This document shows, piece by piece, positions 1 through 7,121 of a DNA stretch of 32,362 nucleotides. This DNA is from Acidobacteriaceae bacterium. Its GTDB lineage: Bacteria; Acidobacteriota; Terriglobia; Terriglobales; Acidobacteriaceae. The notes beneath the pieces are model-generated. The model did no database searches. It was not told where the DNA came from and saw nothing but the letters and a program-made list of their open reading frames with translations. The translations under genes and the position numbers were made by a program. The stretch covers positions 1 to 32,362 of the forward strand of contig PLBY01000124.1 of NCBI GenBank assembly GCA_003134655.1, written 5' to 3'. Positions within the stretch are counted from its first letter, which is position 1. Every line of letters begins with the position of its first letter.

Positions 1-684
1 TCCCGGAAAGTCACCGTCGATTATGGTCTCTGTGTCTTCTGCGGCTTGTGCGCCGAAGCATCGTTCGAGCAGGCGGTGCGCATCACCCAGGAATTTGAGC
101 TGGCGACATCGAACCGCCGAAACCTGATCCTTACCGCGGAATACACACTGAATGCTGACGGCACGCAACGCGGGTTGCACAAAGTTGATCGCCGGTTGGT
201 GAGTCCCGAAACGGACGTCGAGAGCCTTGGGAAGAAGGCGCGCGAAACAATTCAGAAAATTCTGGGACGGTCTCTCGCCATCCGCGAAGTGGATGCGGGG
301 TCATGCAACGGATGCGAACTGGAGATTCTCGCTCTGAACAATCCGGTTCATGACATCGAACGCTTCGGAATCCAATTCGTTGCCTCTCCTCGTCACGCCG
401 ACATGCTTCTGGTCACCGGTCCCGTCACGCGGAACATGGAACTTGCGCTATTGAAGACGCATCGGGCGATGGCGGAACCTAAGGTAGTCGTCGCGGTAGG
501 AGCTTGCGGCATCAGTGGCGGCATCTTCGGCGAGAACTACGCGTCTTTGGGCAGAGTCGACAAGGTACTTCCGGTAGATGTTTATATTCCGGGCTGTCCA
601 CCCCGGCCCCAAGCCCTTCTGCATGGGATCCTTCTTGCCGTCGGACGTTTGGCTGAACGACTGCACAACAACCGCGCGGGTTGA
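1..684 (+). CDS. Fused ferredoxin / group 4 [NiFe]-hydrogenase small subunit (HycF-HycG-like), 5' partial
   Basis: The reading frame is open from base 1, so the start lies outside the window. Visible residues 11-17 (CVFCGLC) are a [4Fe-4S] ferredoxin motif whose fourth ligand position (residue 21) is Ser, not Cys. The following 'ITQEFELATSN' stretch matches the tail of HycF/NuoI-type ferredoxins. From about residue 95 comes an NADH-ubiquinone-oxidoreductase 20 kDa / hydrogenase small-subunit domain. It has the four proximal-cluster cysteines: C102 and C105 (SCNGCE), C169 (GACG) and C199 (PGCPPRP). In hydrogenase-3/4-type complexes this subunit passes electrons from ferredoxin clusters to the [NiFe] large subunit at the cytoplasmic face of the membrane. 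In E. coli these are two proteins; here they are one. The large subunit is not in the window, so a true hydrogenase and an energy-converting hydrogenase-related complex cannot be told apart. The gene is probably the last of its operon, because a transporter follows after 106 bp. Confidence 0.85.
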   Translation, partial: SRKVTVDYGLCVFCGLCAEASFEQAVRITQEFELATSNRRNLILTAEYTLNADGTQRGLHKVDRRLVSPETDVESLGKKARETIQKILGRSLAIREVDAGSCNGCELEILALNNPVHDIERFGIQFVASPRHADMLLVTGPVTRNMELALLKTHRAMAEPKVVVAVGACGISGGIFGENYASLGRVDKVLPVDVYIPGCPPRPQALLHGILLAVGRLAERLHNNRAG

Positions 685-751
685 AAGGCAATTCGGATCT
701 TTGGCGTGGTGAGGTATTCACGGACTCGCCAGCCGAGCGAGGCGGGGAATC

Positions 752-772
752 TGCGGTGGTCAGGACACCGCA
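752..772 (+). promoter_or_regulatory. 7-bp perfect hairpin upstream of the SulP gene
   Basis: TGCGGTG at 752-758 pairs perfectly with CACCGCA at 766-772 around a 7-base loop. It lies between the hydrogenase-subunit stop (684) and the SulP start (791). No T-tract follows, so it is a poor intrinsic terminator. It could be an RNA stabiliser, a weak attenuator, or chance. Confidence 0.3.
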
Positions 773-790
773 AACTGAGCGGTTCGATAT

Positions 791-2065
791 ATGACTTGGC
801 TGCCCAAGTTCGCAGTCTGTCTTAGCTACTATGACTGTTTCCGCTTACGCTCAGACGCGTTCGCAGCTCTGTTTCTCGCTTTGCAGATCTTTCCTCTCGC
901 CATAGCCATCGCAGTTGCTAGCGGAGTACCTCCGATTTACGGAGTTTTGTGCGCGGCTATCGCTGGGCTTCTAGCCTCCGTGTTTGGTGATTCCAAGATT
1001 CGCGTCACCGCGCCGAACGTTATCTTCGTGGCTGTGGCTTCGAGCATCGTTGCCCGGGAAGGAATCCTCGCTCTGTCTCTGTCCACATTGTCAGCGGGCG
1101 TAGTCTTGGTTTTTTGGGGGGCAATCGGCCTCGGAGCAGGCATCCAAATGCTTCCACGTCCTGTCGTCGTCGGTTTCTCGACGGGCATCGCAGTCCTTGT
1201 CGTTAGCCAGCAAATCCCCTCGCTTCTTGGCATCGGTTCGCAACTCGTCGCCGATCCAGTCCACCGGGCAGCGTTAACACTTATCCGATATCCGGAGCAC
1301 ATCGAGCCGCACGCAATCATCTTGGTTCTTTTCACCCTGATCTTGATAACGGCCCACCGAAGGGCCGCATACATTCCAGCCAGCCTTGTCGCGATTACCG
1401 CTGGTGCTTTGTTGGTGAAGTTCGGACATTTCCCCGTGCATGCTATTGGATCGCTCTTTGGATCAGACTCAATGTCATTCCGCATGCATCTGGCTGAAGC
1501 CTTCAGGCTCGATCTGCTCGGCAGCATTCTTGGGCAGGGATTTGCGATAGCAGTTCTGGTCGCCACTGAGTCATACCAGGCTATGGGACCCGCAGCCAAA
1601 CTCACTGGCGAACGTCTTGATTTAAATGGAGAACTCTTTGTGCAAGGGGGCGTAAATGTAGCTTGTGCTTTCGCGGGGGGCCTACCTACTTCCGGAGTCT
1701 CCTCCCACACGTTCGACAACGCGCGCCTCGGAGCGCAAACTCCCATCGCAGGCATCCTGCAAGTAGTTTTCCTCGTTGGGACTCTGCTTCTTATGGCCCC
1801 TCTCTTTCGGTTCATTCCGATGCCGGTGATATCGGCGCTGATTCTGTCAAGCGTCCTCAGCATGACAAATTGGCGGGAAATACTTCGATGGATGAAGGTC
1901 CCAAGCATTGAGGCAGCCGCGTGGGTCGCAACGTCCGTTTTGACGATCGTCGTCGACCTACCGATAGCCATTGCCGTTGGTATGCTCATCGCGATGTTTC
2001 TTTACGTCAGAAAAAGGCCAGCGATTCTGACCAAAGCCGCTCCGGGCACCTCCCACAATCCTTAA
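791..2065 (+). CDS. SulP-family anion transporter (sulfate/bicarbonate type) without STAS domain
   Basis: A 424-residue polytopic inner-membrane protein of the SLC26A/SulP family, which moves sulfate, bicarbonate or other small anions with H+ or Na+ or by exchange. The N-terminal 'LRSDAFAALFLALQIFPLAI' and 'ASGVPPIYGVLCAAIAG' correspond to the family's first two membrane spans. 'FGDSKIRVTAPN' sits where the SulP substrate-site loop is normally found, and 'GGLPTSGVSSHTFDNARLGA' is the conserved late motif. The protein ends shortly after its last span (MFLYVRKRPAILTKA). The C-terminal cytoplasmic STAS domain of classical SulP proteins (about 550 residues in all) is therefore absent. Start chosen: ATG at 791; no strong ribosome binding site is visible. 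It follows the hydrogenase-type gene on the same strand, so co-transcription is possible but unproven. The substrate cannot be read from the sequence. Confidence 0.88.
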   Translation: MTWLPKFAVCLSYYDCFRLRSDAFAALFLALQIFPLAIAIAVASGVPPIYGVLCAAIAGLLASVFGDSKIRVTAPNVIFVAVASSIVAREGILALSLSTLSAGVVLVFWGAIGLGAGIQMLPRPVVVGFSTGIAVLVVSQQIPSLLGIGSQLVADPVHRAALTLIRYPEHIEPHAIILVLFTLILITAHRRAAYIPASLVAITAGALLVKFGHFPVHAIGSLFGSDSMSFRMHLAEAFRLDLLGSILGQGFAIAVLVATESYQAMGPAAKLTGERLDLNGELFVQGGVNVACAFAGGLPTSGVSSHTFDNARLGAQTPIAGILQVVFLVGTLLLMAPLFRFIPMPVISALILSSVLSMTNWREILRWMKVPSIEAAAWVATSVLTIVVDLPIAIAVGMLIAMFLYVRKRPAILTKAAPGTSHNP

Positions 2066-2357
2066 GCAGTTTCAAAATGGCGCGCCAACATCCGAAAAGC
2101 GCGTTTGTCATTACTAATCTTCTTTGTGCTTCCTGGTTGGTTCCTTGATGAGTGATTCGCGTGTAATCGCACAGTGAAGTCTTCGTCAGCATCCCTCGAT
2201 CGACAAGGGCTTAACGGGCAGTTCCCCACCTTTATCCGTTAACTAGTTCAAGGCCGAACCCCAATGAATATCCACTTTGACCCTATATCATGGATGTACC
2301 CGATCACCGAAGTCGTTTCATTGCGCTCAGGCGAACCAGGAAAGGACATGGATCTTG

Positions 2358-4631
2358 ATGGTAGTGCCAAGCTTGAAGACTGGCCATGATGCCGCTCGCC
2401 GCCGATTCTGGTTGGCGATGTCGGGGTTTGTCATGGCGCTTGCGCTGCTGCCCTTTTCCTACAAAGTCGAACGTCGCCTGGAGACAGCCGTTCACATCAA
2501 GGGCGGAGAATCCGAAAAAGTTGACCTGGAACTGGCGCAGCGTTTCCAGTCTCCGTACGCCCACCGCCTGGTTCTGGTGATCAGCGGTATTCCCGATCCG
2601 GATTCAGCCAAAGGCGCAGATGCATTGGGCTTCTTGACCAGTTCATTGCGTAATGTGCCTGGAGTGTCCGGTGCCGTATCGAGTCTGGATTGGCCAGATC
2701 CTCTGTTCACCGGGAACAATGGCGGGGCCTTGATCATCGTCGGGTTGGACCCGCACGATGAAAGTGTCGAGGCGTTGGTCCCGAAACTGAGGGCAGGAGC
2801 AGACTGGATGGAAGGTCAGCTCAGGTCGCAATACCCCAATATCAAACTGGAGATTACGGGTGAGGCGCCACTGAACTTCGATCTTCGCAAGGTCAGTGCA
2901 GATGACGTCAGCCATGCCGAGGAACGAGCGATGCCGGTCACTCTCGTGCTGCTGGTGCTGGCTTTCGGCAGTCTTGTAGCCGCGCTATTGCCGCTGGGAG
3001 TTGGACTGCTCTCCATCTCCATGACGTTGGGTGCGGCGGCGCTCCTCGCGCATTATCTGCAGCTATCGATTCTGGTGCAGAATCTGGCGACGATGCTCGG
3101 CCTTGGCTTGGGCATCGACTATGCATTGCTGATGGTGAGCCGGTTTCGCGAAGCATTGGCTGAGGGGTACGATCCCGGCCATGCTGCCGATATTGCTGCC
3201 GGGCAAGCAGGGCGTACGCTGATAATCTCTGCCACGACCGTTGCAATCGGATTTTCAGCGCTGCTGACGGTGCCCATCAGCGAACTGCGGTCCATCGGCA
3301 TAGCTGGCCTGCTGGTAACCGTTTTAAGCGTCATGCTGTGTACATTCATTCTGCCCTGGGTGCTTGGTCTGCTAGGGCATCGCATCAATGCCGCCAGAGT
3401 GCGTCTTCCAGACAAACGACTCAAAACGCGGGAGAGCCTATGCGCGGCGAGCGAGCGGTGGGTACGGTGGGGCAGCATCATAACCCGCCGGCCCTGGGCA
3501 GCTCTGCTTGTCGCTGGGTTTCCGCTACTGATCCTTGCATTCCAGGCACGGAGAATCTCTCCTGGAATTCCTGATCATGACTCGCTCCCGGCCGCAGCCG
3601 AGTCGGTGCGAGCACTGCACACGCTTCAGGGCATGGGGCGGTCGGGCATTGTGCAGGGTCTCCGAGTGATCCTCGAGTTGCCGCCGCAGTGTCCGCCGCT
3701 CTCGCCAACTGGCTGGCTTGCCGTCAGTCGCTTGACGAAGAGCTTCCAGAGTGATCCTAGAGCGGAAGAGGTCTTATCTCTTCCGACCCTCACGGGAATG
3801 TCTGACACTGCAGAAGCCGTCCACGATGTGCCCGAGTCAATCCGCAAGAGTCTTCTTCGCAGCGATGGCCAAGCTACTTTGATTGAGTTGCTGCCCACCG
3901 CCACTCTCTCGCCCAACGCGCAGGTGCAATGGGTACGAGACGTGCGTTCCTCCGATGTTGCGGCGATCACCGGCGTTCCCGGCGCTGTGCTGCGCGTCGG
4001 TGGCGTTCCCGCACTCGAAGCAGATTATGACTCGGTAGTAAGAGAGCGGTTGCCGAGGGTGGTCCTTGGCGTCATATTGGGAAGCTTGCTGGCGCTCATG
4101 GTCGGGTTACGTTCTTTATTTGCGGCTGTCAAAGCAATTCTGCTCAATCTGCTCTCCGTTGGCGCTTCATTCGGTGCGCTAGTTGTCGTCTTTCAGGATG
4201 GCCACGGTAGCAAACTTTTTGGGCTCGAAGGACCGACCGGCAGCGTATACCCGATCGTGCCGATTCTCTCGTTTGCCATCGTCTTCGGATTGAGCATGGA
4301 CTATGAGGTCTTCCTGGTCGCCCGAGTCCTCGAAGAACGGCGCCGCGGTCTATCCGAGAGATCAGCGGTGATCGAGGGCCTGGCGCGGACGGCCGGGCTC
4401 ATCACGAGTGCCGCGGCAATTATGATTGCCGTCTTCACCGCATTCACCGTGGGAAGCTTTCTGGTCGTCCAAATGCTGGGCTTTACGCTCGCCGTGGCAG
4501 TGTTCATTGACGCTACAGTAGTGCGGATCGTCGTCGGGCCGGCACTATTGCAACTTGCCGGCGACTGGAATTGGTGGCCCTTTGGTTTATATGGGGCCCC
4601 GGCAACGTCTGAAAAGGATCTTGTCCCATGA
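2358..4631 (+). CDS. RND-superfamily MMPL-type exporter
   Basis: A 757-residue RND/MMPL transporter, a proton-driven inner-membrane exporter typically of lipids or hydrophobic compounds. It has the expected two-fold architecture. Span 1 (about residues 18-35) is followed by a periplasmic domain, then a five-helix bundle with 'GLGIDYALLMVSRFREAL'. A second periplasmic domain is followed by a second bundle with 'GLSMDYEVFLVARVLEE'. The Asp-Tyr pairs in these two motifs are the family's proton-relay positions, and both are present. ATG at 2358 is preferred because AGGAAAGG (2338-2345) lies upstream and the protein then starts just before a basic stretch and span 1. The frame stays open back to a TTG at 2277, which is less likely. 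A LolA-like gene converges on it from 4704. MMPL proteins and LolA-like carriers are recurrent partners, so lipid or lipoprotein traffic to the outer membrane is a reasonable inference. The 292 bp before it (2066-2357) show nothing else recognisable. Confidence 0.9.
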   Translation: MVVPSLKTGHDAARRRFWLAMSGFVMALALLPFSYKVERRLETAVHIKGGESEKVDLELAQRFQSPYAHRLVLVISGIPDPDSAKGADALGFLTSSLRNVPGVSGAVSSLDWPDPLFTGNNGGALIIVGLDPHDESVEALVPKLRAGADWMEGQLRSQYPNIKLEITGEAPLNFDLRKVSADDVSHAEERAMPVTLVLLVLAFGSLVAALLPLGVGLLSISMTLGAAALLAHYLQLSILVQNLATMLGLGLGIDYALLMVSRFREALAEGYDPGHAADIAAGQAGRTLIISATTVAIGFSALLTVPISELRSIGIAGLLVTVLSVMLCTFILPWVLGLLGHRINAARVRLPDKRLKTRESLCAASERWVRWGSIITRRPWAALLVAGFPLLILAFQARRISPGIPDHDSLPAAAESVRALHTLQGMGRSGIVQGLRVILELPPQCPPLSPTGWLAVSRLTKSFQSDPRAEEVLSLPTLTGMSDTAEAVHDVPESIRKSLLRSDGQATLIELLPTATLSPNAQVQWVRDVRSSDVAAITGVPGAVLRVGGVPALEADYDSVVRERLPRVVLGVILGSLLALMVGLRSLFAAVKAILLNLLSVGASFGALVVVFQDGHGSKLFGLEGPTGSVYPIVPILSFAIVFGLSMDYEVFLVARVLEERRRGLSERSAVIEGLARTAGLITSAAAIMIAVFTAFTVGSFLVVQMLGFTLAVAVFIDATVVRIVVGPALLQLAGDWNWWPFGLYGAPATSEKDLVP

Positions 4632-4703
4632 CGCCGAACGCCGTGGATGCTCCGGCGACAGCACTGGGCCTCGCATCAGCCTAATTAAGGGATTCGATTT
4701 ATT

Positions 4704-5567
4704 TCACCTTCTCCCTTGAGCGTTGGACTGGCTGATATCAAAGTCCTTGCGTCCAAGATTTGCCTTTCCCGAGCCCCCTTCGATTAGAAGCATCGAGGAG
4801 CCGGGCTTGCCTTGCACCTTTGCCTCCACTTGGCTCGCAGACCAAGCGCCGCCGATCTGCCGTAGCCCATAGTAAACAAATTCCTTCTGCTGTCCCGTCC
4901 CACGAAGCGTCTTCACCACATGCACAGGGTACAAAATGCCGCGGTCAATCCATGATGTTACCGAATCATAGTAAGTCCGGTCCTGCGAGCTGGACATGCT
5001 CTTCAGGACAAAGCAATCCCGTGCGCCGTATTTCTCCGGTGCCAGGAGTTCCTGTTTCTTCCAGAAGAACTGGCTCTCGACCATGTCTTCATAGGAGAAG
5101 TCTGTTCCCACGAGTGGGTCGTTCCAACGTTCGAATGGCAACACGCTGGCGGCCTTCTCGCCAGGAAGCACCGCCTCAATGGTCACGTGCCCACTCACGC
5201 TCATATACAGAAGAAGGCTCGTCTTCTCTGAGCCAGGCCCCGAGATCTCGCATAGCAGACGCAGACCATCGGGAAACCAGTGAGCCTTGCCGACAAACTT
5301 GTAGCTCGTGCGCTTGCCATTGCCTTCCACGCGTGTGAGTCTCCCGGTCGCGCGGTAGTCCAATTTCTCAATACGCTGGCGCGAGCCAGTCAGCACAGTC
5401 TCCAGGTCAGGATTCGCCGCGAAGGCCGGATGCACCACCGACAACAGCACTAGCAATGCGATGGACGCTTGAATCGTTCCAAAGGTGCAATTCGTCCATC
5501 TGGCGTCCGGATACCGGCCAAACTTGCGGCTGCGAGAGAGTATTGCGACACGGTGCAGGAAGGTCAT
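4704..5567 (-). CDS. Outer-membrane lipoprotein-sorting protein, LolA-like fold
   Basis: A 287-residue exported protein of the LolA-like family, periplasmic half-barrel proteins that carry lipids or lipid-modified proteins. The N-terminus carries an unusually long basic segment of about 30 residues. A hydrophobic stretch (ASIALLVLLSVVHPAFA) follows, with likely signal-peptidase I cleavage before ANPDLE. The mature part has the family pattern 'RIEKLDYRATGRLTR', then alternating strands with 'WFPDGLRLLCEISGP', 'FSYEDM' and 'YYDSVTSWID', as in proteins of the MMPL/sorting-protein neighbourhoods. No lipobox is seen. ATG at 5567 has no convincing ribosome binding site, and the real start may lie nearer the hydrophobic core. 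It converges on the MMPL exporter with 72 bp between stops, so the two are neighbours but not an operon. Its exact cargo is unknown. Confidence 0.72.
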   Translation of the reverse strand: MTFLHRVAILSRSRKFGRYPDARWTNCTFGTIQASIALLVLLSVVHPAFAANPDLETVLTGSRQRIEKLDYRATGRLTRVEGNGKRTSYKFVGKAHWFPDGLRLLCEISGPGSEKTSLLLYMSVSGHVTIEAVLPGEKAASVLPFERWNDPLVGTDFSYEDMVESQFFWKKQELLAPEKYGARDCFVLKSMSSSQDRTYYDSVTSWIDRGILYPVHVVKTLRGTGQQKEFVYYGLRQIGGAWSASQVEAKVQGKPGSSMLLIEGGSGKANLGRKDFDISQSNAQGRR

Positions 5568-5622
5568 AGCTATTTATACGGCCAAATTCTGTATAGCGCC
5601 CATCCAGGACGACAGGGAGTGA

Positions 5623-5671
5623 TTGGCGCTCGAGATCGCGCTAGCGCCAAGCAGCTAATTCGCAATTAGCT
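5623..5671 (-). terminator. Two adjacent perfect hairpins after the TIMP-like gene
   Basis: Two 8-bp perfect stems lie side by side: AGCTAATT/AATTAGCT around CGC (5653-5671), which includes the stop codon of the gene at 5655, and TTGGCGCT/AGCGCCAA with a 12-base loop (5623-5650). They lie between two leftward genes. No U-tract follows on the minus strand, so this is a candidate terminator or mRNA 3'-end stabiliser, not a textbook intrinsic terminator. Confidence 0.45.
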
Positions 5672-6755
5672 CCAAAGATAGGTGAGTGATGTCCCCGACG
5701 ACCTCTACTCCTGCCTTTCTCGTCGACCATTTCGATTCGACGCTGGCATCGACAGTCACAATGGCCCAGTACTCCCCAGGCAGGACCTGATTAAACACAA
5801 AAGAGCCACTTGCCGCTACATTGGCCGTGTACGCAAGCAAGGGTTGGCTCGCGCTCATCAACATTACCTTGACCTTGGCTGGTAGCTGGGGGTTGTCGGA
5901 GTTGGATACCGTTCCGCTGACTGAAAATGTCGCTTGAGCCGGAATGTTGAATACGAGATCGGACGGGGTGTGACCTGGGATGACTATCGCGGATGCCTCA
6001 GACAGATCGGAGACTCCGGGGAAGTAGACAAATGAGGTCAGGGCTTCCTCGATCCTATTCACGAAAAGTAGATGATACTTGCCCGGATTGATGTCTGTCA
6101 CGCAAAAGGAGCCGTCACTATCAGGTCCAGCTTCGCTATCTGGAACCGGGGATTTACTGCCTACACGGACAAGCAGGACCTGACTATCAATAGAACCAGT
6201 TGCGTCCGTCGGAATGACTCGGCCACATAGCTTGCTTGTCGTAGTCGATGCTTCTTTGTTCGCTGCTGGTGCCTCACGCTTCCCGCGAAGATAAGCTAAA
6301 CTCCCGCGGTTCTTTTCCGACCGTGTTGTTCTAGTGCAGATGTTTGTATACAGTTCGCCGGCCTCGTCTTTGAAGGCATAGACGAGGTACTGCTTCCCAA
6401 CTTCAAAATCGAATCCGCAGTCACCACCACCGAGGCCCGTACTGAGCCGCATGGGCTTCCGCTGATCACCGCGATAGGAGTGCAATATCTCCAACGAGAC
6501 CAGGACTACGGGACCATTTTGGTCGAGGTCGGTAGCTACAGTAGGTATGACATCTCCAATTTGCGCCTCCTTCAATTTCCATCTCAACTCAACACTCTCG
6601 ACTTTACCTTCGAATATTGCGTCAGCTCTGGGCCAAGCCGCCAATTCTGACTCAGTCTTGACCTCCTTTGGTGGTACAGCGCACGTACAACCAAAAACAG
6701 GCGCAGGGCTTAAGGTGAGTCCAAGAATGACTGCCGCCATGAATTGAACGCGCAT
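5655..6755 (-). CDS. Secreted TIMP/NTR-like protein with carboxypeptidase-regulatory-like repeats
   Basis: A 366-residue exported protein. Residues 1-22 form a signal peptide (MAAVILGLTLSPAPVFG) and the next residues are C23-T24-C25. The first domain (about 23-150) shows the netrin/TIMP-like layout seen in many bacterial proteins: CTC near the mature N-terminus, 'ADAIFEGKV', 'GGGDCGFDFEVGKQYLVYAF' and 'NICTRT'. Two Ig-like regulatory segments follow. One (about 180-265) includes 'GSFCVTDINPGKYHLLFV' and 'FPGVSDLSEA'; the other (about 278-366) includes 'FSVSGTVSN' and 'GSFVFNQVLPGEYWAIV'. Both are typical of carboxypeptidase-D regulatory-like domains. The function of bacterial members is not established; inhibitor or adhesion roles are inference from fold only. 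The lipobox-like VFGC could instead make it a lipoprotein. ATG at 6755 is supported by GAGGA a few bases upstream. Confidence 0.68.
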   Translation of the reverse strand: MRVQFMAAVILGLTLSPAPVFGCTCAVPPKEVKTESELAAWPRADAIFEGKVESVELRWKLKEAQIGDVIPTVATDLDQNGPVVLVSLEILHSYRGDQRKPMRLSTGLGGGDCGFDFEVGKQYLVYAFKDEAGELYTNICTRTTRSEKNRGSLAYLRGKREAPAANKEASTTTSKLCGRVIPTDATGSIDSQVLLVRVGSKSPVPDSEAGPDSDGSFCVTDINPGKYHLLFVNRIEEALTSFVYFPGVSDLSEASAIVIPGHTPSDLVFNIPAQATFSVSGTVSNSDNPQLPAKVKVMLMSASQPLLAYTANVAASGSFVFNQVLPGEYWAIVTVDASVESKWSTRKAGVEVVGDITHLSLELIAN

Positions 6756-7121
6756 TGATCCTCGTAGATTGCTGAGTATACGCGTTTCGAAGCAGCTTCA
6801 AAATAACTGAAGTTGAAGGGCCGTTGACCGAAGGTTATGAAACCGAGTCTTGGCAGGGGGCCCAATTGCGCCAAAAATCGTGGATGAACCGCCGTTATAG
6901 GCGCCGGATTACTACCCGAAAGTCGGCATAGCGCCACAATTCCAGGATCAGATGGACGGGGAAATGCATGGCTCCATGGGCGTTCCGGTGAAACTTCCTA
7001 CAAGCCGACTTCGGGACAACGTCGTCGGAGTCCGCATTAAGACGTACCTTCCGGTCGGCCGTCAGCCGGAAGGAATGCAGCAACAAGGACCCTTCGGCTT
7101 GGGAACGCCGAAGCCAATCTT
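6756..7121. other. Intergenic stretch without a supportable gene
   Basis: These 366 bases lie between two leftward genes. Short open frames exist on both strands (for example 6952-7146 and 6895-7086), but they overlap each other antisense, show no recognisable motif and have no ribosome binding site. The stretch should hold the promoter of the TIMP-like gene near 6756-6850. No clear -35/-10 pair stands out. Confidence 0.5.

Noticed and set aside
937..1989. Long leftward open frame (350 codons) opposite the SulP gene
   Set aside because: Antisense to a clear membrane transporter; its translation is Arg/Thr/Pro-rich with no motif, as expected of a high-GC shadow frame.
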